The notes under the pieces are model-generated. The model was not told where the DNA came from. It worked only from the letters and a program-made list of their open reading frames with translations, and did not search any database. This document shows positions 26,301 through 36,195 of a stretch of 64,000 nt of DNA, piece after piece. The position numbers and the translations under genes were made by a program. Origin of the DNA: Lycium barbarum (taxonomy: Eukaryota > Streptophyta > Magnoliopsida > Solanales > Solanaceae); contig NC_083345.1 of assembly GCF_019175385.1 (NCBI RefSeq), forward strand, positions 126,235,657 through 126,299,656. Reading direction: 5' to 3'. Positions within the stretch are counted from its first letter, which is position 1. Every line of letters starts with the position of its first letter.

Positions 26301-29300
26301 ACAAAGAAAGAAAGGCAACAAGCTAAAAGAAAGGCGCATTGCCTCATCAAGAAAGGAGGTCAACAGACAAAATGACACTAGCCAAGTTTCCCTTTTTTTT
26401 TTTTTTTTTTTTTTGGCTAAGGTAAAAGTAAGCCAAGTTTCCCATGATTAATGCAATCTATTCGAATATTAGGGGCGTGAGGGGTGTCAATGGGACGGTT
26501 CGGTCGGTTATTTTAAAAAAATTATACCATCTCAATTTTTCGGTTATTTTATTTTGTATAACCAAAATTAAACTTTTTGAGACCGTCCCATCATCTCGGT
26601 TTTTCTTCGGTATCGGTACGGTTCGGTTAATTTTCGGTTATTTTAGTTTTAAAGTGTCGCCTAAAAATACACCACCATTAAAATGTAACGACACAGACCT
26701 CCACAAACCTATTTGTAGTACACCATCAAATAAAGCTTCTATTTGTTTCTTATGAAATATTTAATGTAAAAGCTATTGAAAAAACTACACAAAGTAATTC
26801 AACTGATATGTGTTATATCAAGTAGCAAGACAACAACGATTGCATCATCGCGACGTGAATCCTCACTGATTGACCAGGGAGAAGAATAACTTGCCAAAGA
26901 CAACAATGTTGAATTGAGCCAAAACAAACATTAGCTTGTAGGCCACAGGAACCACAATTTAAATTTGATACATATACATCAAGCACCATAGTAGAGGAGA
27001 CCAAGATGGAGGTAAACTTTTGTTAGTGCTAACTATAACAAAAAATGCCTACTTAAATCATCTAAATCTATGACTGTATGACTATGTATACGAAGTATCC
27101 TTTTGAAACTAAATCCAATCAACTAAAGGCCCAAAATTTAGTGGCCAAAATTCTTTTTTATATTTCAAAGAGAACTTATAAAATATATTTTATATATTCA
27201 TTTAACATACTTGTAATATATAAAATATATTTCATACATGTAAGGCTATTCGGTTCGGTTCGGGAATTTTTCGGTTTTTTGTATAAATTAAAAAGACCAC
27301 CCTAATTATTCGGGACGGTTATAAGCTTAAATAAAAATCCACGGTTTTATTGAAAAAACACTATAAATCGGTTCGGTATGGTTCGGTTCGGTCGGTTTTT
27401 CATATTTTTTTGACACCCCCGCGTGATATCAAAAAAGGCTATTCATAGACTAAAACACCTAGTTAACATTAACAAACTAATTTGTGTTGCAATTTCAGAA
27501 CCGCTTGTTGATATGAACAAGATTGAAGGATACCTAGGATTTCAAAACTGTCAAGCCAATACAAATCGCAAAATATGATGTTTTTGGAGCTGCTTGGATA
27601 ATGCCACTATATTATCCAATGATGACTAACAAATGACACTCAGTTACAATGATTCCACGAATAACAACAGTTACTTCGCTACTGCCAGTCTCTACAAAAT
27701 GTACATCTTTGGAAAGGAAAGATGTTTGGGATAGCTAAGAAAATATTAGCACCCTACTGTTTTCCCAGTAGTAAATTCTTGTCCTAGAGATATGACAAGG
27801 GCCAGGCCGAGGATCTTATTGGATCATTCATGGCTAACACCCTACTTCTTTCCTTGCAGATACTTTAGTTAACGTTCCAGCTGAGGCTTGACCATCCATT
27901 ACTCATTCCAATCCCAGTTGAGGTGAGTCGTCTGCACTAGCCGTGAAAGCTTCCAGTTATTCTTTATTTTTTTTCCTGTTATACTTGTAGGGCTTAAAGA
28001 TTTTTTTTTTCCTGTTATACTTGTAGGGCTTAAACCCAGCATCTTATGTTTTTGAATGTTCACTTAGATGCTTCGTGACGAGACTTGCCGGATTTGGGAT
28101 TTCCGTTGCTTACATATTTTGTTGTTTTGTGTTTACTACGTTGTGAGGATGGATGTGGATGTAGATAATTGGTTGGGTGTAGACGGGTTGATTACAGGGA
28201 TTTTGGGGATGCTCCTGTTATAGAGGAAATTTTGCTGAAATTGTCACTAAATTCTGCCATAGTTGTGTTTAATCAGTAAGAATCTAAATGAGTATTGAAT
28301 TATGTCCAACTAAGACGCATTTCGGTTCGCTTGGTGCATAGAAGTCTGCTAAGTGCCAATTACGGCCCTCGGGATTTCGTTCGTGATAGAACACCCAAGG
28401 GAGGCAGGTGCAGTCAAATGCGCAAGTTCAAAAACCTGTGAGCTGAAAGGCCAGAAGGATATTCATGCTTAAAAAAATCAGTCTAGCTTGAAGGCTGAAG
28501 CACCCAGCAACAACTTCAAATAGAGAGCGAAAAGAATGCATTACTAATGTTTAAAGAGATCCAATGTCCAGCCTTCATCCAGAATTATTGCTATCCAAAC
28601 AAAGATAAGTACTTACAGGTGCATGAGACTCTGGAGATGCCACATTGGCAGCTACTTGCCTGCATAAAATGGCAAACCTACATCAATATACTGTCTTATA
28701 GGAAAAACAAGATTAAAATGCTCTTAGTCTATCACTTACTGGCATATTTCACATTTATTTGAACCTCTAGTATTAAACCATGTTTCTATGCATGTCAGAT
28801 GTGCTTTTGCCAATCCACCACGACAATGGCATCCAAGATCGATCAACTCTTCTTCCTTTTCCTCTTGACATACTCTGCAAGAATATCACAGAAAACAAAT
28901 TTCAAAGAATTTCAAACTGGACCAGTGCCTCATTCTTTAAATTTTAAAAAGCTGCTTCAGAGACTTTCCAAAGTACATAAAAACTTCAAAGGTTGGTAAT
29001 CTGAATATGGAAATCAAAAAATAAAAAATAAAATGATTGGCACTCTCAATATTAAATAAAAAATAAAACGTCATTTTGCTGAATGAATATAAAAAAGAGT
29101 ACCTTAAAAGGTCCTTCTCTTTTGTAAATATCATATACTTAATCAACCAGGATTTGCTAGCCTGTTTTAATTTAATTATGGACATCAAGTTAATTCTCTG
29201 TTTTTTAATAAACTGATTCAAATATGAATCCTGTAAGCATTCCGAACTCACATATTTCGGTGATTCCTTTTCAATTTTTAATCTCTTGCTAGTTATTTGT

Positions 29301-30427
29301 TGTACTCTACCATTCAACTACACAAAAGTGATGTATAATGAGCACTACCTCTACTTGGATCATGATTATAAAAACACATCAAATTCACAGCAGCTCATGA
29401 TGCAGAGCTAAATCCTAGCGAGAACAAAAGGTCATAGTGTCGAAAAGGAAGAAGGTATGGGAACTTCATTTACGGTTAGTATATCCAGATACCATCATAG
29501 AATACAAAGTCAATGCGATATTGATCAATAAGCTACTTCGGACATGGTTACAGAAATAGATCATTTTACAACAGCCCTGGAAGAAAAAGCTAAATCATGG
29601 TAGAACAAGAGATCTTCCAAGAAGGTGGTCTCACCAAGCAAGATTTCTTCTTTTTGGCTTATTCAATCCAGATGTGGCTACAATGCAAACATTGCACATA
29701 AAAAGGGCGAAATAAGGATCAAAAAGTTTGAAAAATATAGAGGGTTAACATTAAGGACCCGTTTGGCGATAAAAGTTATGACCCGTTTGGCGATAAAAGT
29801 TATTCACTTTTTTCCGGGATAAGTTTTCACGTTATTTGAAAATCAGGGTTTGGCCATGAAAATTCCATATCCAACTTGAAGTTGTATTTCAAGTTTGGAG
29901 AACAGCTTATAACCTGTTTTCCAACTCACTTTTCACTTTTGAAATTGTATTTAAGTACATTCAAGCATGAGCATTATTCCATATATTCTTTGCAAAAAGC
30001 ATAACCAAACACAACTCCATAAATTCAATAAGTGAGAGTATTTGGAATCTATTGGCCAAACACCTAGTAAAACTTTACATGGTGCTTATGAGAAATCAGT
30101 AAAGAAATACGTCGTAAGTCGTAAACTTTATGCAAGTAGAAGAGCTAGAAACCTGCATTGTTCATGAAGACTATGATTCCTGGATAAGTACGGCTTCTTA
30201 GGAGACTCTGCAATTTCTATTTTCTCAATGGTGGAAATATTCCCAACCGGGTCTGTGGTTAGTGTGGCAGCCTGGGAGTTGAGTGATTCGACTGCAGAAA
30301 CCACTATCGTGAGTTCAGATTGATCCACTGCTAAGTCATGATTGCTGGCCTCCGCACTCTGCTTTTCAATATCATATGGATCATCGCAGTCGGTACTATC
30401 ATGCCGGACTACACCGACATCTTGCAT
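23360..30427 (-). CDS. RING-CH (MARCH-like) membrane E3 ubiquitin ligase, six coding exons
   Basis: Coding exons on the minus strand: 30427-30153, 28874-28740, 28659-28617, 24171-24103, 24018-23904, 23490-23360, all with GT-AG borders and matching phases, giving 255 aa. The N-terminal 90 residues are acidic and low-complexity. A C4HC3 RING-CH finger follows, with C91, C94, C107, C109, H117, C120, C133 and C136 (CRVCQEEKEEELIDLGCHC, then GGLAKAHLTCIETWF and NKCEICQ). Residues 152-174 hold YWIWRVDPSFRGT. Two hydrophobic segments (about 180-212 and 213-232) suggest a membrane anchor, as in MARCH-type ligases that take ubiquitin from an E2 to membrane targets. The ATG at 30427 lies just after a likely acceptor (exon from 30486); a non-coding first exon may end at 30990 (CAG/GTCTCT). 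The specific substrate is unknown. Intron 3 (4.4 kb) carries a LINE fragment, and two other introns carry MITEs. Confidence 0.9.
23535..23833. mobile_element. Tourist/PIF-Harbinger-like MITE in the last RING-CH intron, TSD TAA
   Basis: Starts GGGTCGTTCGGCAGGAGG and ends CCAACCAAACGACCTC, flanked by TAA at 23532-23534 and 23834-23836. It is 299 bp long and fills most of the last intron (23491-23903), ending 70 bp from the donor side of that intron. Confidence 0.78.
24440..27740 (+). pseudogene. LINE (L1-type) ORF1 and start of ORF2, broken, inside a RING-CH gene intron
   Basis: Sense to the plus strand, opposite to the host gene. ORF1 begins near 24670 and holds a DUF4283-like region: FKELFPIKGSAKIGVFDN, then FLDFINEDDFNTVWFKRMF and HVWVLLPGIPFHL (24820-25060). 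After a frameshift near 25130 comes KVRVEVDLLKNLPDSVYVGL and the zinc knuckle CKHCKKLGHNILNC (about 25291-25322), followed by a Lys/Glu-rich tail to about 26380. ORF2 starts near 26443 with MINAIYSNIRGV, the start of an AP-type endonuclease, is interrupted by the hAT-like element 26481-27420, and resumes as ISKKAIHRLKHLVNINKLIC and SEPLVDMNKIEGYLGFQNC. It fades out near 27740; the reverse transcriptase is absent. Frameshifts and stops show it is inactive. Confidence 0.85.
26481..27420. mobile_element. hAT-like non-autonomous element within LINE ORF2
   Basis: Starts GGGGTGTCAATGGGACGGTT and ends TTTTTTTGACACCCCC, so terminal repeats of the form GGGGTGTCAA are inverted at the two ends; sub-terminal GGTTCGGTCGGTT motifs occur at both ends. 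The hexamer GCGTGA flanks both sides (26475-26480 and 27421-27426). hAT targets are normally 8 bp; here six bases match and two do not. Deleting the element plus one GCGTGA restores the LINE ORF2 reading frame, which confirms the borders. Confidence 0.85.
27741..28616. other. Intron sequence of the RING-CH gene
   Basis: Part of intron 3. It contains a tandemly doubled unit TTTCCTGTTATACTTGTAGG near 27970 and 28010. No other feature is recognised. Confidence 0.45.
29755..30067. mobile_element. Tourist/PIF-Harbinger-like MITE in RING-CH intron 1, TSD TAA
   Basis: Starts GGACCCGTTTGGCGATAAAA and ends TTGGCCAAACACCTAG, flanked by TAA at 29752-29754 and 30068-30070. The terminal segment GACCCGTTTGGCGATAAAAG is duplicated in tandem at the left end. 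It is 313 bp long. Confidence 0.78.
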
Positions 30428-31170
30428 TGGTAACAAAATATAAAGGACCAACCCAGCCAACACGTTGCTATCCTTGTGCAACCCTCCTATATAAAAACAG
30501 GCTCAGACTCAATATAAAGCTGATATTATTTTGTTGACTATACCCATACTCACCAGATAAACCTGAATCAAGCAAACAATTAGACTTGTTCAAATGCAAA
30601 TTTCAACATAGAAATCACATGAATTCTTTTTTGGTTTTCAATGTTTACTTAAATAAAGGGAGTACACACACATGTCAATATCTAACTGGGAGCAACTGAT
30701 CCATCAAAGATGTACAGAAGCAAAAAAGTAACAGAAATTAAATGAAAAAAGAAGACCCATTTGAGCAGAATCCACATCGAAAACAAGTACCCAACTCATA
30801 ATTCTCCTGTTTCAATCCCACAATTGTCGTGCTTTACCATTCCAATTAGATATTTGTGCAAAATTATTGTTTTCATCGATTTTTAACATTGAAGTAACCT
30901 ATTATGAAACAGGAAAAAATAAAGAGAAGTAGAAACATTGTTAGGTAAAGATATAGAAATGTTGAGACTAGAGAGAGAGAGAGAGAGACCTGAGAGTAAC
31001 GGTGATTCAATGGGAAAATTGTAGTAGTGGAGCGGACGGAAGTGGATACTCACCAACTGCCAAATAAAAATGTGGATTTCTTTTATTTACTTTGGCCGCC
31101 ACGGTTGGTTTCTGGAGAAGATTGAATACCAAACAAGTACCTACGTTAGAATAAGGGACCAGTTTGACTA
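30428..31170 (-). other. Presumed 5' UTR intron, first exon and promoter side of the RING-CH gene
   Basis: On the minus strand a likely non-coding exon ends at 30990 (donor CAG/GTCTCT) and the next begins at 30486 (acceptor TATATAG). No ATG lies between the acceptor and the start codon at 30427. A GA/CT run lies at 30972-30988, just inside the presumed intron. Placement is inference. Confidence 0.45.
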
Positions 31171-32839
31171 GCCAAGGTCCAAACTCACTTAGAATTATGA
31201 TTAAGTTAAGTGGCTAAATTTAATAAACTTTTAAAAAATATAAAAAAAAACCCCAACTTAACTCCAACCCCCCAAATCCATTTATATCAAAATCAAAACC
31301 CATTTATTTCAAAAAAAAAAAAAAAATAGTTCATCATCATACGCTCAAAATCAACCGTCCCTCTGGTCTTCACTGCTTGTTCTTCCTCTCCGAAACCGAC
31401 GAACTTGTTCTTCCTCTGCGTCACAAAGCTCCATCGTTGCTGTTGTTTTTGTTCTTGTCTCCTCTAGGGTTACGGAAAATAGTGCTTGCACTTTTGCTGA
31501 TTTTTTCCAATAGCTACCGTGGTTGTTACAACAGCTTCAGCACCTGTTTGACAAAATCAAACAACTGCTGAGATTGCATGCTTACGAAACCCTTATTTAG
31601 TGTATTTGTTTAATTCTTGTGGCTGTGATTGTAAATAGCGTAAACTGGTAGTGAAATTTACATTTTTGTTGTTGTTGTTGTTGTTGTTGTCCTTCTATGG
31701 TTTAGGAAAAAGGGGTTTGCATTTGTTTTGATTTTTCCGACAGATTACTTAGTTGTTCGAAAAAATCATATAGTTGCTGAGGAAGTTGTTGCAACTGTTT
31801 GATATTATCAAACAAGAATTGAATCTGTTGCAACAACTTCAATATTTGTTGTACTTGTTTGATTAACTGCTATAATTTTTTCTCCCTGTTTATTTTGAAT
31901 GATGCACAAATTAATTGATAGATTTCTGTTTACCTCCTGTGTGTAGATAAAATGTCTCCAACTAAAAGAAAAAATCAGAACTCTACTACGACATCAACTA
32001 GAGTTAGTAAAAGAACTAAGATAAAACATCATTAGATCATTATGAACGAGTAAGAGTATTTCTGAAACAGCAAATGAATCTCCAAGTCATAGTCAGCATG
32101 AAAAATAATCTAAAGACTGGGAGGAGGACTCAGAGGCCAAAGAAGCCTCTCAAGTAGAAAAAGAAATAAGGTTTGAAGATTACAAAAAAAAAAAAAGAGT
32201 TGAAAATACACATTCTCAACAGAAATCTACCCAGGAAGGAGACGATGTGGATGATGATGATACACATTCTACAAATAAAGCTTCCCAATGAGGATCTGAA
32301 CATGAATATGATCAAGTAGAAGATGGAACTGATGAAGATGAAGATGATAATAATATCACATTTGTTCGAAGGTTGACGATGATAGGTGTATTTTAAAAAA
32401 TCAACATGATGAGAATGTCAAGTCTTTTACTGCCGAGTCTTCTAGATTTGGGAGTGATCCCAACAGACCTTCCACCGATAGTTCTCAGAAGTATTAGTCT
32501 TGATAAGTACGACGTCAAGATGTCTTTGGACAAACACAGAGATTTGAATGGTGATGTTGGGTGTGGTAGATAAGGAATTGGAGCCCTAACGTGGACTAAT
32601 GAACAATTTATTTAAAGTATATTATTTGTACCCCTAAGTATGTTTAAGTTGTGTTTTTTGGAACCCCAAGGTGGGTTGATGAACATTTATGTTTAAGCTA
32701 TGTATTTTATGTTCTTGGAGCACTAAGGTGGATGTTGAACAAATTATTTATTTTATGTGTTCAGTATATGTTTTATATGATCAGTATGTATTTTATGTTC
32801 AATCTATATTTTCTATCTTAGATAGCAGCGTTGTTGCAA

Positions 32840-33290
32840 AAAATTAAACAGAAGGTGCCACAACTCATACAGTTGCTGCAACAACTTAAAAATTGTTGGA
32901 AACAAGTCACTTGAGTTGTTGCAACAACTGATAAATTATTCGAATAGTTTCAAACAAGTCACTTGAATTGTTGCAACAACTGAGAAATTATTGGAATAGT
33001 TTCAAACAAGTCACCTGAATTGTTGCAACAACCAATGATGAAGTTGGAATAGTTCCAAACAAGTCACAAATTTGTTTGCAACAACTCAGGAATTATTGGG
33101 ATAGCTTCAAACAAGTTACAGGGTTGTTGCAACTTCTGAATGAATTGTTGGAATTATTCCCAACAAGTCTCACATTTGTTGCAACTTCTGATAGAACTGT
33201 TGTAATTGTTTCCAACAAGTATCAAAGTTGTTGCAGCAACTTATCAATTGTTGCAACATTTCACTCTATTGCGTCAAAAACTATAATTAT
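32840..33290 (+). repeat. About 52-bp tandem repeats containing TTGTTGCAACAA
   Basis: The unit AACAAGTCAC(T/C)TGA(A/G)TTGTTG followed by CAACAACTGA and TTATTGGAATAGTTTCA recurs at about 32901, 32953, 33005 and 33057, then decays towards 33290. Confidence 0.85.
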
Positions 33291-34050
33291 TGTTTAAGAC
33301 TATCACTAAATATCATTGAAACACTTTGTTGATCAAGTAAATCACGTCAGATCACTCTATTGATCACTCGATTTAGGTTGACTCTACTTAGTTGATCATC
33401 CATTATGATCAAATTACTGTCTAATTGATTAAGGATATCATTAGATATGTGTATTGGTCACTAAATATCATTGAAACACTTTGTTGATCATTAAATATGG
33501 TTGAATCAAGTAATTCACTTCAAATCACTCTATTGATCATTCGTAGGATGACTACACTTAGTTGATCATCTATTATGATCAAATTACTATCTAATTAATA
33601 AAATATATCATTAGATATGTGTATTGATCACCAAATATCATTGAAACACTTTGTTGATCATTAAATATGGTTGAATCAAGTAATTCATGTCAAATCACTC
33701 TATTGATCATTCGTAGGACGAGTACACTTAGTTGATCATCTATTATGATCAAATTACTATCTAATTAATAAAAGATATCATTAGATATGTGTATTGATCA
33801 CAAAATATCATTGAAACACTTTGTTGATCATTAAATATGGTCAAATCAAGTAATCATTCACGTCAAATCACTCTATTGATAACTTGATTTAGGTTTATTA
33901 CACTTAGTTGATCATCTATTATGATTAAATTACTATCTAACTAATTAAGGATATCATTAGATATATATGCATTAATCATTAAATATGGCCGAATCAAGTA
34001 ATTCATGTCAGATCATTATATTGATCGCTCGATTTAGATTGAATACACTT
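33291..34050 (+). repeat. About 170-bp tandem repeat array, four to five copies
   Basis: The segment TTGATCATCTATTATGATCA recurs at about 33392, 33562, 33732 and 33906, a period of 170-174 bp. Each unit also holds ATATCATTAGATATGTGTAT, AAACACTTTGTTGATCATTA and GTCAAATCACTCTATTGATC. There is no coding potential. Confidence 0.85.
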
Positions 34051-34700
34051 AGAATTGCCTGATTTGTTGCAACAATTGCAATATCTGTTGCAACAAGTAA
34101 CATAGTTGTTGCAACAAATCTCAATACTTGTTGGAACAATCCCAACAACTAACATAGTTGTTACAACAAGTCCCAGTACTTGTTGGAAAAACTACAACAA
34201 GTAATATAGTTGCTGCTACAAGTCTGGTCACTTGTTGGAAACCTAACAAGTAACACAGTTGTTGCAACAGATCTTGTTACTGGTTGAAGACTATTTCACG
34301 GATTTTCAACATGGCATAAGTTATTAGTTGATGCAACAAATCAAGTTAGTTGTTAGAAAAATCAGAACAACTAACATAGTTGTTGCAATGAGTCCAGTAC
34401 TTGTTGGAAAAATTACAAAAAGTAATATAGTTGCTGTAACAAGTCCTGTTACTTGTTGGAAAACCCCAACAAGTAACAAAGCTGTTGCAACATATATTGT
34501 TACTTGTTGAAAGTGTTCAGCAATTTCATTTGTGATTTGAACAAGATCAACATGCTATATAAATCAAGTTCACAAACTTTAACAACAAAATTTATTATTA
34601 CAAGTAAGAACAAGATTAACATGTCATGTAATCCAAGTTCACAAACATCAACCAAAGAATTTATTATTACAAATAAGAACACAATCAACAACTATGGAGC
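34051..34700 (+). repeat. Second block of TTGTTGCAACAA-type and 70-bp tandem repeats
   Basis: From 34060 to 34505 the motifs CAAGTAACATAGTTGTTGCA and ACTTGTTGGAAAAA alternate with a period of roughly 60 bp. From about 34540 to 34690 a different unit of about 70 bp, beginning AACAAGAT(C/T)AACATG and containing CAAGTTCACAAAC and TTTATTATTACAA, is present twice. Confidence 0.75.
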
Positions 34701-35324
34701 ATTTCAGTCTGGGCATGTAGTTCTCTTGTGGCCAATCCTTTTGCATATGGAGAATTTATTTTTCTTCGTTGGAAATGATTCCCTGACTCCACGCCTCCTC
34801 TTTGTCCACCTTCTTCTCGGTTTGCCCGCTTCAACATTTGGAGGAGGTATTTCTCTCTCTAAAATCTCCAGAGGAACTTCTCAAGATTCTTCAGAAGGCA
34901 TATGATGAATCTCCTCACAGTATGCAATTATTTATACAACATCCCTAACAGTTGTTGCAACATTTAATATAGAAGTTGCAACAACTGCATAAATGTTGCA
35001 AGTGTTGAGACGTCTACAACAGCTGTTGCAACTTCTTTATTAGTTGTTGTAATAAATTCAGAAGCTCTTATACAACAACTTTATCACTTGTTGCGACAAC
35101 TGTAACTGCTACTGTAAATTATTGGAAAAACAGTAGCTATACCCAGATGAACAATTGTCACAAAACAACATTGTTTTGCTTGCCAAATGATCGGAAATCA
35201 CCTATAAAGTAATGCCCAATGCTACACGAACTAAATTTACTCCAGAAATTGTGTAAATTGGGTGGATTCGTTTTTTTTCTTGAGCATTTTTTTTTTCTAA
35301 ATGAAGAAGAAGCAAGGGAGAATG

Positions 35325-35412
35325 GAATGAAGAAGAAGAAGAAGAAGAAGAAGAAGAACAACAACAACAACAAAAGAAGAAAAAGTAGAAAGAAGAGGAA
35401 GAGGAGGAGGAG
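35325..35412 (+). repeat. (GAA)n/(CAA)n microsatellite
   Basis: A purine-rich run of GAA, then CAA, then GAA/GAG triplets. It produces long but meaningless open frames on both strands (poly-Lys/Asn or poly-Leu/Phe). Confidence 0.9.
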
Positions 35413-36195
35413 GGGAAAATGGCTGAAGAAGTTGTGGTCCAAAGAAGAAAAAGATGTCTTTGGTTGCTAAAGAAATTGGCTCCTTTTTTTTTTTTTTTTT
35501 TTGACCCCTTTTAGGTAATTTAGGATTTTTTATAAGTTGGGCCAAAGTGTTAAAAAAAAAAAAAAAACTCGAGGGCAAATCTAAAAATGTGTCAAACTTC
35601 ATTAATCACTAACCCAAATTTTATAACTCCTACTCAATAAAAATGACTTGAGTTGCTCCAACTTAAATTTGAAACTTGTTTGTCACCCTTAATTAATTGT
35701 CCTGGTTTCTAGATTAAAACATTATTATGCCCTTCTCCCCTGATGACTCTATTCTTAACTGCAGCAACTAGGTTATTATTCTTGCAAAATTAAAATATAT
35801 GTACGGACTACTAATGAACTTCTAAAATGACAAAATGTCTTCTTTAATAAAGTTTGAATTTTCTAATTTGTAACTTACGACAAAACTTTCATTTAATCAG
35901 CACTGTCTATATGTATGACAATAAATATTTGTCATAATTTATGTGCATAACATGTAACATTAAAATGTGTCACACAATTATTGTGAGATTTCATTTGATG
36001 AATATAAAAATAAAGGCATATGTGTGAATTTGGACATAAAATTATCATATTTTAATTAAGATTTACATATTTAAAAAAGTATACTACTTAAAAGGTAAGT
36101 ATTTAAATTATTCAAAAAAAAAAAAAAAAGGTTAGAAGCATAAGATAAATTGGAAGAGAGGATATATTTGGAGTGGTCTCTTATCCGCAAGTAAG

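Larger units (their letters stand above)
31171..35680. repeat. Repeat-rich region with palindromic TTGTTGCAACAA motifs
   Basis: The stretch between the divergent RING-CH and methyltransferase-like genes is filled with tandem and dispersed repeats. The palindrome core TTGTTGCAACAA (for example the perfect 14-mer GTTGTTGCAACAAC at 32915-32928) and single arms of it recur dozens of times from 31660 to 35100. Around 31950-32600 a degenerate coding-like stretch reads SPTKRKNQNSTTTSTRVSKR followed by acidic runs, interrupted by stops. The whole may be a large non-autonomous DNA transposon, but I could not find convincing terminal repeats or a target duplication, so I leave the class open. Confidence 0.6.

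Noticed and set aside
33286..34050. Regularly spaced repeats that could suggest a CRISPR array
   Set aside because: The period of 170 bp covers the whole unit, without short repeats and unique spacers, and the DNA is plant nuclear.
35158..35602. Open frames of 83-101 codons on both strands
   Set aside because: They come from the GAA/CAA microsatellite and A/T runs and give poly-Lys, poly-Leu or poly-Phe.
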